Shown here one piece after another: positions 19,762 through 30,188 of a stretch of 64,000 bases of DNA; position 1 is the stretch's first letter, and each line of letters starts with the position of its first letter. The stretch covers positions 213,483 to 277,482 of the forward strand of contig PLHJ01000012.1 of assembly GCA_003138895.1 (NCBI GenBank), given 5' to 3'. A program made the position numbers and the translations under genes. Source of the stretch: Acidimicrobiaceae bacterium. GTDB taxonomy: Bacteria > Actinomycetota > Acidimicrobiia > Acidimicrobiales > RAAP-2. The notes beneath the pieces are model-generated. The model was not told where the DNA came from. It saw nothing but the letters and a program-made list of their open reading frames with translations, and ran no database searches.

Positions 19762-20387
19762 GAAACCAAGGAGTACGTGTTCTCGAACTCGTCTTGGATG
19801 ACCGTCGCGAAGGACTCCGTGGTATCAATCTCGAGTTCGTGATCCAAGGACCGTGTCCGGTAGGTCCAGCCAGCGGGTAGCGCCAGTCGCTCGCCCAGCG
19901 TCTCGAGGGTCTTCTCGCTCATTGCGGGGTCAACACCGGTGCAGTAGGCCTGCATGACATAGACCTTGCCGTCGGGACTCAGAAGTTCGTGGACTTTCTT
20001 TCCGGCGTCGAAGAGCCAGATGGCCCCGCGATTGACGTGACGCTCAGTGTAGAACTGGCGTTCCATGTTGCCCTCTAGTTCGAGAGTCGCGACTCTACGC
20101 ATATCAATGCCACCAAAGTTCCGAAGAATCGGCTCGACGGGATCTACTTTGCCAATGCCGTCCATCAACCAATAACGAGGGCCGTTCAAAATGACGACCG
20201 CGGCCCCGAATTCTTCGGCTATTCCTTCGTGCGTCAATTTCGTCCACTGTTCCTCAGGGCAGTCATTCATCGGAAACGAGTTGTAGACCTCGAGTCGAAT
20301 GCCGTCGTCGACGAACGCCATAAGCACTTCGCCGTAGCGCTTGCCTCGAAGATTGCTTAAAAGACGAGGGGTGGCTTCTGTCGTCAC
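19758..20387 (-). CDS. conserved uncharacterised protein convergent with the sulfatase
   Basis: TTEATPRLLSNLRGKRYGEVLMAFVDDGIRLEVYNSFPMNDCPEEQW...; GTG start at 20387 with an upstream GGGAGA site. Confidence 0.7.
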   Translation of the reverse strand: MTTEATPRLLSNLRGKRYGEVLMAFVDDGIRLEVYNSFPMNDCPEEQWTKLTHEGIAEEFGAAVVILNGPRYWLMDGIGKVDPVEPILRNFGGIDMRRVATLELEGNMERQFYTERHVNRGAIWLFDAGKKVHELLSPDGKVYVMQAYCTGVDPAMSEKTLETLGERLALPAGWTYRTRSLDHELEIDTTESFATVIQDEFENTYSLVS

Positions 20388-20451
20388 GATGTTCTCCCGG
20401 TTAGGTTCCCTTGCTGGTTTAGCAGAAAGCAAACCTAGCGAAGACGCAAAA

Positions 20452-20904
20452 CTAGCAACAAGCCCTTTGGGATACCTCCACCAACTGGCTTTCGTCACTC
20501 GTAACGCAGCATCCTTCACCAACGAGGGGTGTGTCCGCTGGAGCGTCCGCCAAAACGGTGTAGTACTCCCATGGAGCACCGTCAGGGTCATTGACCCACA
20601 CCTTGTCCTGGACGGCGTAGCAGCAGGTCGTTTCGAGTTCGTCGCGGGTAAGGAGCCCGGCGTCAGTGAGGCGTTGGGCGGCCAGTGTCACTTCGTCGGC
20701 CGAGAACACCTCAACTCCGAGGTGATTCATGGTTCCCGCTTCGGATGGGTTCTCGATCAGCACGAGCTTGAGAGGTGGCTCCTCGATCGCAAAATTGGCG
20801 TAACCGGGTCGAATTTTGCTAGGTCTGGTGTCAAAAACCTTGGAATAAAAGGCAATTGCTTCATCAATATCGGAAACGTTGAGGGCGAGTTGAACACGGG
20901 ACAT
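20452..20904 (-). CDS. arsI: ArsI/CadI-family VOC protein (organoarsenical C-As lyase-like)
   Basis: MSRVQLALNVSDIDEAIAFYSKVFDTRPSKIRPGYANFAIEEPPLKLVLIE...ETTCCYAVQDKVWVNDPDGAPWEYYTV with vicinal CC. Confidence 0.9.
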   Translation of the reverse strand: MSRVQLALNVSDIDEAIAFYSKVFDTRPSKIRPGYANFAIEEPPLKLVLIENPSEAGTMNHLGVEVFSADEVTLAAQRLTDAGLLTRDELETTCCYAVQDKVWVNDPDGAPWEYYTVLADAPADTPLVGEGCCVTSDESQLVEVSQRACC

Positions 20905-20939
20905 TGGACTTCCTTTCTCTCAATAATGCAACCGTAGCC

Positions 20940-20965
20940 TATACATTGATACTTGTCAATGTATA
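20940..20965. promoter_or_regulatory. candidate ArsR operator: perfect 10-bp inverted repeat with 6-bp spacer
   Basis: TATACATTGA-tacttg-TCAATGTATA read directly, between the divergent arsI and arsR starts. Confidence 0.85.
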
Positions 20966-20973
20966 CTCCTGCC

Positions 20974-21318
20974 ATGACCAAAATTCCTGTCGACGTACTT
21001 TGCTGCGAACCGCTCTCGAGCCAGGATTTTTCCGCGACCGAAGCAATGGATCTCGCTAGTGCCTTTGGTGCATTGGCCGATCCCATCCGACTTCGATTGT
21101 TGTCCATTGTCGTTGCCCAGGATGAAACGTGTAGTTGCCACCTGGAAGGTCCACTGCAGCGCAGCCAACCGACGATTTCGCACCACACTCGCGTCCTCAG
21201 CGAAGCTGGACTCATCAGTGGTGAAAAGCGAGGACGCTGGATGTACTGGCGGGCGAATCCTGAACGGATTGCTCAATTGAGGAGCGTGTTGGTGACACGA
21301 TCATTGGCGACCAAATGA
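20974..21318 (+). CDS. arsR: ArsR-family metalloregulator
   Basis: ASAFGALADPIRLRLLSIVVAQDETCSCHLEGPLQRSQPTISHHTRVLSEAGLISGEKRGRWMYWRA; Cys pairs CC and CSC. Confidence 0.92.
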   Translation: MTKIPVDVLCCEPLSSQDFSATEAMDLASAFGALADPIRLRLLSIVVAQDETCSCHLEGPLQRSQPTISHHTRVLSEAGLISGEKRGRWMYWRANPERIAQLRSVLVTRSLATK

Positions 21319-21998
21319 AACACGATCACATTGCTCGGCGTCTTAGTGCAGAATTTCTCGGTTCGGGTCTACTCGCTGCGATTGTCATTGGTTCGGGTAT
21401 TGCCGCCCAGCATCTTTCGCCCGGCAACATTGGTCTTGAGCTCTTGGAGAACGCCGGTGCTACGGCTGCGGGGCTGTACGCGTTAATCGTTACGTTGGGT
21501 CCCGTCTCAGGGGCGCACCTCAATCCCGTTGTTTCCATCATGGACGCCGTCACCAAGAATATGCCCTGGCGAACCGCGATTTCGTATATTCCGGCGCAAG
21601 TAGCCGGCTGCACGGCTGGTGCCATCCTCGCCAACATTATGTACTCGAAGCCAGCCGTCACTCTGTCCACTCACCACCGCGCGAGTGCGCCGCACTTCTT
21701 GTCCGAGGTGATTGCGACGGCCGGTCTTTTGATCATCATTTTTGGATTGTCGAGAAGCGGCAACGACCGACGTACCCCCGCAGCCGTCGGTTCCTACATT
21801 GGCGCTGCCTACTTCTTTACGAGTTCAACGAGTTTCGCTAACCCGGCGATTGCGGTCGGGCGAATGTTCTCCAATTCATTTGCAGGCATTGCACCCTCGT
21901 CGGTCCCCTCGTTCGTGGGGGCCGAAGTCGTTGGGCTCATAGTGGCACTCGGGCTCGTGTTTTTCTTGTATCCGGCGAATAGGAAGGTACCGGCGTGA
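21315..21998 (+). CDS. MIP/aquaporin-family channel (AqpS-like)
   Basis: AEFLGSGLLAAIVIGSGIAA; GAHLNPVVSI and FANPAIAVGRMF; ATGA overlaps with arsR and arsC. Confidence 0.9.
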   Translation: MKHDHIARRLSAEFLGSGLLAAIVIGSGIAAQHLSPGNIGLELLENAGATAAGLYALIVTLGPVSGAHLNPVVSIMDAVTKNMPWRTAISYIPAQVAGCTAGAILANIMYSKPAVTLSTHHRASAPHFLSEVIATAGLLIIIFGLSRSGNDRRTPAAVGSYIGAAYFFTSSTSFANPAIAVGRMFSNSFAGIAPSSVPSFVGAEVVGLIVALGLVFFLYPANRKVPA

Positions 21999-22405
21999 GT
22001 GAACCGGTCGTTCTTTTTGCGTGCACGCATAACGCGGGACGTAGTCTCGCTGCGCGGGTCTTGCTCGAGCACTACGCGAAAGGCCGCGTGCAAGCGCTTT
22101 CTGCCGGTTCTGAGCCTGGATCACAACTGAACCCAGCGGTTGTTACCATCCTCGCTGAACGAGGACTCGACACGAGCCACGAACGAACGAAGCTACTTGC
22201 CCCCGACATCGTGCGAGAAGCCGACGTTGTTGTCACGATGGGATGTGGCGAATCGTGTCCGGTATTTCCTGGCAAACGTTATCTGGACTGGGAACTTGAT
22301 GATCCCGCCGGCCAACCAATCGACATCGTTCGACCCATTGTCGACGAGATAGACCAATTAGTACAGGATTTGTTGCAAGAACTACTGCAATCCGAGAGTT
22401 GTTGA
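21995..22405 (+). CDS. arsC: arsenate reductase, LMW-PTP-fold, actinobacterial type
   Basis: VLFACTHNAGRSLAARVLLEHYA; TMGCGESCPVFPGKRYLDWELDDPAGQPIDIVRPI. Confidence 0.93.
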   Translation: MSEPVVLFACTHNAGRSLAARVLLEHYAKGRVQALSAGSEPGSQLNPAVVTILAERGLDTSHERTKLLAPDIVREADVVVTMGCGESCPVFPGKRYLDWELDDPAGQPIDIVRPIVDEIDQLVQDLLQELLQSESC

Positions 22406-22434
22406 AATTTAGGTTGGTCTGATAAAAAGACGTA

Positions 22435-22974
22435 GTGGTTGACGACGAAAAAGTAGTGCCCGAACAAGAGCATTGCGAAGTCTGCAATTTTGTTTGGGAT
22501 CTCATAACGATTGACGAGATTCCGTCGCGCTTAGATGCGGCCACCAGCCAGATGATTGACGTTGTTCGTAACAACATTGCTCGCTGTTCTGAACGACCTT
22601 CGCCTGAACGCTGGTCAATTCTTGAGTACGTCTGCCACACGCGCGACGTGCTGTTGAACGTCAGAGATCGTTTGATCGTGGCCTGTGTCGAGGACACGCC
22701 CGTTCCCCCACCGCTGTACCGCGAAGAACGAATCGCGATGGGTCTGTATCAATTTGACGAGCCTGATGATGTTTGCACTGAACTCGCCGTAGCGTCGGGG
22801 CTCTTCATAAAGTTTGTGAAAACGTGCACGCCTGAACTGCTTCGTCGTGAACTCTTTTATGGTTACCCAACACCGGTAAACCGAAGTGTTCTTTGGGGCT
22901 CGGCCCAAGCACTGCATGAATGCGAACACCATCTCACTGACGTTCAAGAGAACGTGCGACTACTCGGCCACTAG
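22435..22974 (+). CDS. DinB-like metal-dependent four-helix protein
   Basis: WSILEYVCHTRDVLLNVRDR and ALHECEHHLTDV give an H...HxxxH pattern; HCEVC near the N-terminus; GTG start. Confidence 0.78.
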   Translation: MVDDEKVVPEQEHCEVCNFVWDLITIDEIPSRLDAATSQMIDVVRNNIARCSERPSPERWSILEYVCHTRDVLLNVRDRLIVACVEDTPVPPPLYREERIAMGLYQFDEPDDVCTELAVASGLFIKFVKTCTPELLRRELFYGYPTPVNRSVLWGSAQALHECEHHLTDVQENVRLLGH

Positions 22975-22997
22975 GCGCTCACACCTTTTGCTGAGCG

Positions 22998-23891
22998 TCA
23001 GAGATTTGACGCTTCAAAGTCCAAGGCGTTCTTGATGGTCGCGCGTCCAATTGCTTCGTAGGTAGCGCGTCCCGAACGACCAAGTTCAGTGAAAAAGACG
23101 CCAAACAGCACAGCCCAACCCACGGCGCGCAGTGTCATTGCCGGATCAGATGCACCATACGAATCAAACAGGATGCCCCACGTTGGTCCCGGTAGCAACA
23201 TCAGTACCGCGCCCAAATCCGTGGCGGGGTCGCCTTGACAAAGATCCCCAAAATCTAAAACTCCTGTTGGGATGCCATCTTCCAAGAGAATATTGCCGGG
23301 ATGAAGGTCGCCGTGGAGCCAGACGTTGGGGCTTGTCCACAACGGTGCAAAGACGGCCCGTTCCCAGAGAGAACGAATCGCTACGTGATTAACGCTTTCG
23401 CCCAGAATGGCTAATCGTTCGTCAATGATGTACGAACGTTGTTCCAAGGGAACGCCACGCCACTCGTTGTGAGGCGCGGATTTTGGCGCTACTTGGTGCA
23501 CCGCTCGCAAGAACGCAACCATTGTCCGAGCAGCGTCGGGGCCACTTCGAAGAACCCCTTCGTCAGCGGTCGTTCCGTCGAGCCACGTCAAAACGGCCCA
23601 GGGCCACGGAAATTCTTCCGACGGTTCACCTCGTCGAACAATCTTGGGCACCCGAAGGTTTACCTTCCTCGTGACTTCAGGCTGCCAGCGAAGTTCGTTG
23701 GATAATAGATTTGCGCCGATGGCGTGACGCGGTAATCGAAGTACGAAGTCGTCACCAAGGCGCCACACTTCGTTATCAAAACCAAGTCCAACGCGCGTAA
23801 ACGGCAGTTCCGCGAGATCGCCGTGCTGCGCTACCAGCAGTGTACGAATGAGCGCCTCGTTAATCGTCATTTCGTCTTTGGGCCAAGGCAC
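22998..23891 (-). CDS. aminoglycoside phosphotransferase-family kinase
   Basis: WLHGDLHPGNILLEDGIPTGVLDFGDLCQGDPATDLG. Confidence 0.92.
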   Translation of the reverse strand: MPWPKDEMTINEALIRTLLVAQHGDLAELPFTRVGLGFDNEVWRLGDDFVLRLPRHAIGANLLSNELRWQPEVTRKVNLRVPKIVRRGEPSEEFPWPWAVLTWLDGTTADEGVLRSGPDAARTMVAFLRAVHQVAPKSAPHNEWRGVPLEQRSYIIDERLAILGESVNHVAIRSLWERAVFAPLWTSPNVWLHGDLHPGNILLEDGIPTGVLDFGDLCQGDPATDLGAVLMLLPGPTWGILFDSYGASDPAMTLRAVGWAVLFGVFFTELGRSGRATYEAIGRATIKNALDFEASNL

Positions 23892-23950
23892 ATCTCAATG
23901 TTACGAAATTCGCTGCGCCTTCACGGTCGCAGCCACTTCACGTTGAAAAT

Positions 23951-25483
23951 CTACGCCAGTTCACCGATGATTTCTTCAGCAGTCGTCGTCACCAAACCCT
24001 GGCGAACAAAGTCAGCGGCGGCTTCAAGTTGTGGCGAAACGTAGCGATCAGGTCCCGGCCCAATCCCGAGGGCTGCGACTTGTTTCACGAGAGCTTCGCC
24101 AACGGGAGCGGGACCAGGTATCCCTCGAAGCGCAATGGCCCGCGTCGCCGTCACCAGTTCAATCGCGAGAACGTAGTTCAAATCCTCCACGGCCTTTCGA
24201 AGTTTTCTCGCCGCGTGCCAACCCATCGACACGTGATCCTCTTGCATCGCCGAGGACGGGATTGAGTCAACGCTCGCTGGTACCGCGAGTCGCTTCATGT
24301 CACTCACGAGTGATGCTTGGGTGTACTGCGCAATCATCAAACCCGAATCCACGCCGGGATCGTGGGCCAAAAATGCATTCAGTCCATAGTTTCGATGTGG
24401 ATCAAGCATGCGGTCGGTGCGGCGTTCCGACATCGAAGCAACGTCCGCGAGCACTATGGCGCAAAAATCGAGCACGTACGCAATGGGGGCGCCATGAAAA
24501 TTTCCGTTGGACGACAGATGACCGTCGGGCAGCACTGACGGATTGTCAATATACGAAGCGAGCTCGATATTCCCGACCTTCGCGGCGTAATCTAGAGTGT
24601 CTCTCGCTGCTCCGTGCACCTGAGGAGCACAACGAAGCGAGTAGGCATCTTGGACCTGCGTGATGTCGCCACTGTGCGAGGCGACAATGGGCGAGTTGGC
24701 GAGCAAGGCACGCAGATTCCGGGCACTTTTTTGTTGTCCCGGGTGTGGTCGAAGCGCCTGCAGGTCTTCGCTGAAAACCTGATCTGTACCGAGGAGCGCT
24801 TCGATACTTAGTGAAGCCGTGACGTCCGCCGTGCGCATGAGCTCACGTGCATCACCCAGCGCCAGGACCAACATGCCAAGCATGCCGTCGGTGCCATTGA
24901 TAAGCGCCAGACCCTCTTTTTCGGCCAGAATGACCGGCGCCAATGCGGCCTTCGTGAGTGCATCAAGTGCCGGCACGAGGTCACCATCAGCGTCTCGTAC
25001 CGTCCCCTCTCCCATCAAGGCAAGCGCGACGTGCGCGAGTGGCGCGAGATCGCCCGAACAGCCGAGGGAGCCAAATTCGTGGACCACCGGCGTGATCTGC
25101 GCGTTCAGCAGCGCTGCGTACGCGAGAGCAGTGTCGGGTCGAATACCCGACACGCCCGAGCACAATGTGGTGAGCCTCGAGGCCATCATGGCCCGGACGA
25201 CTTCCTTTTCGACTTCGGGTCCCACGCCAGCGGCGTGCGAACGAATAAGCGACTGCTGTAAGCCTTGGCGCTTCTCCTTGGAAATAAACGTCGTGGCGAG
25301 TGAACCAAAGCCCGTTGAGACGCCATAGACCGGACGCTCCTGCGCCACGAATTCTTCAATCATGGCTCGACGCTGTTCGAGCATGGCGAGCGTCGAAGGC
25401 GCAATGGTGATCGTTTCGCCAAACCGAGCGACCCGGACTATGTCTGAGGCGCTGAGGGGCGTTTCACCGAGAATCACGCTCAT
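23951..25483 (-). CDS. hutH: histidine ammonia-lyase (aromatic amino acid lyase family)
   Basis: YGVSTGFGSLA; LGCSGDLAPLAHVALALMGEG at the MIO position; IDNPSVLPDGHLSSNGNFHGAP. Start taken as ATG 25483. Confidence 0.92.
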   Translation of the reverse strand: MSVILGETPLSASDIVRVARFGETITIAPSTLAMLEQRRAMIEEFVAQERPVYGVSTGFGSLATTFISKEKRQGLQQSLIRSHAAGVGPEVEKEVVRAMMASRLTTLCSGVSGIRPDTALAYAALLNAQITPVVHEFGSLGCSGDLAPLAHVALALMGEGTVRDADGDLVPALDALTKAALAPVILAEKEGLALINGTDGMLGMLVLALGDARELMRTADVTASLSIEALLGTDQVFSEDLQALRPHPGQQKSARNLRALLANSPIVASHSGDITQVQDAYSLRCAPQVHGAARDTLDYAAKVGNIELASYIDNPSVLPDGHLSSNGNFHGAPIAYVLDFCAIVLADVASMSERRTDRMLDPHRNYGLNAFLAHDPGVDSGLMIAQYTQASLVSDMKRLAVPASVDSIPSSAMQEDHVSMGWHAARKLRKAVEDLNYVLAIELVTATRAIALRGIPGPAPVGEALVKQVAALGIGPGPDRYVSPQLEAAADFVRQGLVTTTAEEIIGELA

Positions 25484-25599
25484 TGTGCGACTCCTGGTTC
25501 GCGACGTGTAAACACAAAAAGCGTTGGGGGGCAATGCAACAAGGGCATGCGGCCATGCTAGGCAAGGCTCGACCTCGTGCCTACAAATGCCTTCGAGGC

Positions 25600-26790
<1,191 letters not shown>

Positions 26791-26821
26791 GATTTAGGTT
26801 ACCGAGAGGGAACGGTTCCGA

Positions 26822-28357
26822 TCAGCGCGGAACTGTGCGAACTCCGCCCGGACTCTCAGGAATCTCTGGCTCAACGACAAACTTGGGAACCGGAATCGCT
26901 TCGAGTTCATTGTGGACGTCGTCTTCATAATGAGGGGCCGACACCGAAACGTATTCACCTTCGGGCGTTCGCGAAACGATGTTGGCGGTCTTTCGCTTAC
27001 CGGCGTTCGCGAATCCCTGCAATTCCTTGCAGATGACGTAGGCGATTGGGTACGCCACAAACGGCGACGCAATAATCAGAATTCGCATTGCCACCAGTAC
27101 GTCGTTAAGCGGCAAGTCCAAGAAGTGGGCTATCACATCGGTCGCACTGGCAATGAACGTCATGCCGAGCAACGCCAACATCGCAACACCCGCGGCCGTT
27201 CGCTTTGGACGGTCCCTTGGTCGATCGAGCAAGTTATGCAGGGCGTAATCCTTGGTATAGCGACGTTCAAGCGCCGGCCAAACGTAACAAATATTGAAAA
27301 TGATGCCTGGGAAAATAACTGAAGGGATGGTCACTTCCCAAGGGATCGTATGACCAAAAACGACCGTTTCCCATGAGGGGAACACTCGCAGGGCGCCGTC
27401 GAGCCAACCCATGTACCAGTCCGGTTGCACCGCGTAGGAGATATGGTCCGCGACGTAAGGACCGAACTGCCAAATTGGATTTATTTGTGCAAAGGCACCG
27501 AGGAGTGCGGTAACACCCGCCACGATGAAGAAGAAACCATTGGTCTTCGCAATAAACACTGGGAACATCGGCGATCCCACGACGTTATGTTCTGTTCTTC
27601 CCTCTCCCGGAAACTGGGTGTGCTTTTGACGGACCAGTAAAAAGAGGTGCGCTCCAACTAATCCCAAAATTATGAGCGGAATGATCAAAACGTGGATAAA
27701 GAAAAAGCGCTGGATGATATCCGTGCCAGGAAAATTACCACCAAATAAGAAGAAGGCTACGTACGTACCAAGCAGTGGTATCGAAAGAATAATCGAGTAC
27801 GCAATGCGGATACCGGTTCCTGACACGAGGTCGTCGGGCAACGAATAACCAATGAAGCCGTTGACGATTGCCAGTGTCAACAGCGTGACGCCAATAGTCC
27901 AGTTGAGTTCACGGGGCTTACGAAAGGCACCCGTGAAAAAGACTCGCGCCATGTGCACCACGATGGCGCCGACAAATATGTCACACGCCCAGTGGTGCAT
28001 CTGACGCATCAGTAGTCCCGTGCGCACTTGGAAACTCAAGTTCACCGTTGAAGCAAACGCTTCGGAAACTCGCTGGCCGACCAAGGGAGCGTAGCTGCCG
28101 TGATAAATCGTCAACGCCTGACTCGGCGTGTAAAAGAAGCAGAGGAAGATTCCAGTAATCAACAACACGAAGAATGAATACAGAGCAATCTCGCCCAACA
28201 TAAACGACCAGTGGTCGGGAAAAATCTTGTCGAGAAACGTTCGCCCGCCCTTGGCGACACCCAAGCGGTCATCGAGTTCGTTGAGCGTTTGTCCTAATTT
28301 CCCGTAGGGGCCGAGTGCCTGTTTCTTGGTCCGTTCCGTGTTCACCTCGGTGCTCAT
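26822..28357 (-). CDS. qcrB: cytochrome bc1 complex cytochrome b subunit
   Basis: FPDHWSFMLGEIALYSFFVLLITGIFLCFFYTPS; RTGLLMRQMHHWACDIFVGAIVVHMARVFFTGAFRKPRELNW. Confidence 0.97.
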   Translation of the reverse strand: MSTEVNTERTKKQALGPYGKLGQTLNELDDRLGVAKGGRTFLDKIFPDHWSFMLGEIALYSFFVLLITGIFLCFFYTPSQALTIYHGSYAPLVGQRVSEAFASTVNLSFQVRTGLLMRQMHHWACDIFVGAIVVHMARVFFTGAFRKPRELNWTIGVTLLTLAIVNGFIGYSLPDDLVSGTGIRIAYSIILSIPLLGTYVAFFLFGGNFPGTDIIQRFFFIHVLIIPLIILGLVGAHLFLLVRQKHTQFPGEGRTEHNVVGSPMFPVFIAKTNGFFFIVAGVTALLGAFAQINPIWQFGPYVADHISYAVQPDWYMGWLDGALRVFPSWETVVFGHTIPWEVTIPSVIFPGIIFNICYVWPALERRYTKDYALHNLLDRPRDRPKRTAAGVAMLALLGMTFIASATDVIAHFLDLPLNDVLVAMRILIIASPFVAYPIAYVICKELQGFANAGKRKTANIVSRTPEGEYVSVSAPHYEDDVHNELEAIPVPKFVVEPEIPESPGGVRTVPR

Positions 28358-29292
28358 GCGCGCTCCCAGAATCCAGGTCCAACGGGCTGGTCAAATCCAT
28401 TTTGCGATCGCAGATTGCCACTCGCATCCACGTACAGCGGCAACTGCGGAAGTGGTCGAGGCGCGGGTCCAAAAATTGGAATCGCCGCCTTCGTCACGTC
28501 AAATTGCGACTGGTGACAGGGGCAAACGAGCAGTTCTAATTGCTGCTCGTAGAGCCCAACGGGACAGCCGAGGTGCGTACAAACCTTGGAATAGGCAATG
28601 TAGCCATGGGGTCCCCAAGTTTCTCTGCCCTTACCCGTCACGACATCTTCGTTCGAAATTCGAATCAGCACCGTCTGGTCAACTGCTTGACCGTTCTCGC
28701 TATTTTCAAATCCCTGGGGAAAGACGGTCACGATGGAACCAATACCGAGGTCGCCCACTTGCACCCGTCGTCCCGTGGAGTCAACGAGGTACGAACCCTT
28801 TTTCCAGTTCGTCTTAAAGAGCGTGCCCTTGGGTTGTGGACCAAAACTCCGCATTAAGGGAATGAGCGCTACGAGGCTGAAAATCCCCACGCCTCCTCCG
28901 AGCAAGCCAAAGAGGAATCGACGACGCTTGACCGTGCCGCCGCCGCGGTCGACAATCGCGGCCGCGAACGCGGAGCGCTCCGTCTCAGAACTCGCCAACT
29001 CGTGACGCTCTTCAACAAACGGCCCGCGAGGCATCAAGTACTTGCCCCACGCCACTTGGCCGACGCCCATGAGAAACAGACCCATACCGAGAGTTGCACC
29101 GTACGTCCACGCCGGCGCGTCCAGGAAGTACGTCACCGCAAAACCAATGAAGCAGGCAATACCAAGAACGAACAGCAGGCCAATGACTTGTTCTACGCGA
29201 CGGGGATTCTTCGCTGCGGGCTGCAGGTGAGGATCGTCCGCTCGAACATTCGCCAACGACACGGGCGTTCGGTGTTCCATTTCGTCGCTCAT
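28354..29292 (-). CDS. qcrA: cytochrome bc1 complex Rieske subunit
   Basis: CTHLGCPVGLYEQQLELLVCPCHQSQFD; multi-TM N-terminus. Confidence 0.97.
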   Translation of the reverse strand: MSDEMEHRTPVSLANVRADDPHLQPAAKNPRRVEQVIGLLFVLGIACFIGFAVTYFLDAPAWTYGATLGMGLFLMGVGQVAWGKYLMPRGPFVEERHELASSETERSAFAAAIVDRGGGTVKRRRFLFGLLGGGVGIFSLVALIPLMRSFGPQPKGTLFKTNWKKGSYLVDSTGRRVQVGDLGIGSIVTVFPQGFENSENGQAVDQTVLIRISNEDVVTGKGRETWGPHGYIAYSKVCTHLGCPVGLYEQQLELLVCPCHQSQFDVTKAAIPIFGPAPRPLPQLPLYVDASGNLRSQNGFDQPVGPGFWERA

Positions 29293-30188
29293 TGACGCTC
29301 TCCTACCCAGAATCCAACGAGGGCCAAGATGCCGACCCCTAGTGCTAATCCAACAAATCCTTCAGCCACTGGGCCCAGTCCACCAAGTCCGAATCCTCCG
29401 GGATTGTTCGGGTGTTGGATCTCGGTCGTGACGTACTTCACAATGTCACGCACCTGGGCGTCACTGAGGTTGCCGGTGAAACGTGGCATGTTGCCCGGTC
29501 CCGTGCGAATGGCTTCCACTACTTGGTACGCCGGGATGTGGCGAAGCGATGGTGCGTAGGTGTCGAGCGCTAAGGCGTCGCCGTCACCTTCGATGGTGTG
29601 GCACGCCGCGCAGTTCAACGAAAAGAGCGCTTCGCCGTCGGAGACGTTCGCCGTCTTCAAGTTAGGCGTTGGAATGTACGGGTACGAAGGATCAAGTGAA
29701 TTGACGTACGCAGCGAGCGCCAGGGCTTGCTTGGCGTCGAGGCGACCAGTCTTGCGTCCGGCTTGTACCGAACGAGGATCGGCCGCGGGCATGCGACCCG
29801 AAACGACCCAGAAGTCCACCGTGGCGGGTCCAAGACCACGAAGGTTCGGGTAGGCGCCCGCCGTGCCGTTCGCCGGCACACCGTTCGCGTCCGTGCCGTG
29901 ACAGCTCGCGCAGTTTTCTTCGAAGAGCGCCTTGCCCAGCGGAATCAGGGCGCTACTTGGCAACTTGTAAATAATTGCGCCATCACCGTATTTCGTTACG
30001 GTGCCGGCTTTGTTCTTCACCACGATCGACGAATTGGGCGTTCCCGAATTCGATCTCGTTGTTTGCAGTGGGGAATTGTTCGCCGCACCGGCGCTCGACT
30101 CGTAGAGCGAAACCGTGCCCAACAAAAGAACGAGCAGTGCGGCGACCCAATGGAAGCGCTTAAGAGAAAGTGTTCGCACGTTGTTCAC
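29289..30188 (-). CDS. qcrC: cytochrome bc1 complex diheme cytochrome c subunit
   Basis: Two heme motifs CASCH and CAACH; C-terminal TM segment. Confidence 0.96.
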   Translation of the reverse strand: MNNVRTLSLKRFHWVAALLVLLLGTVSLYESSAGAANNSPLQTTRSNSGTPNSSIVVKNKAGTVTKYGDGAIIYKLPSSALIPLGKALFEENCASCHGTDANGVPANGTAGAYPNLRGLGPATVDFWVVSGRMPAADPRSVQAGRKTGRLDAKQALALAAYVNSLDPSYPYIPTPNLKTANVSDGEALFSLNCAACHTIEGDGDALALDTYAPSLRHIPAYQVVEAIRTGPGNMPRFTGNLSDAQVRDIVKYVTTEIQHPNNPGGFGLGGLGPVAEGFVGLALGVGILALVGFWVGERQ

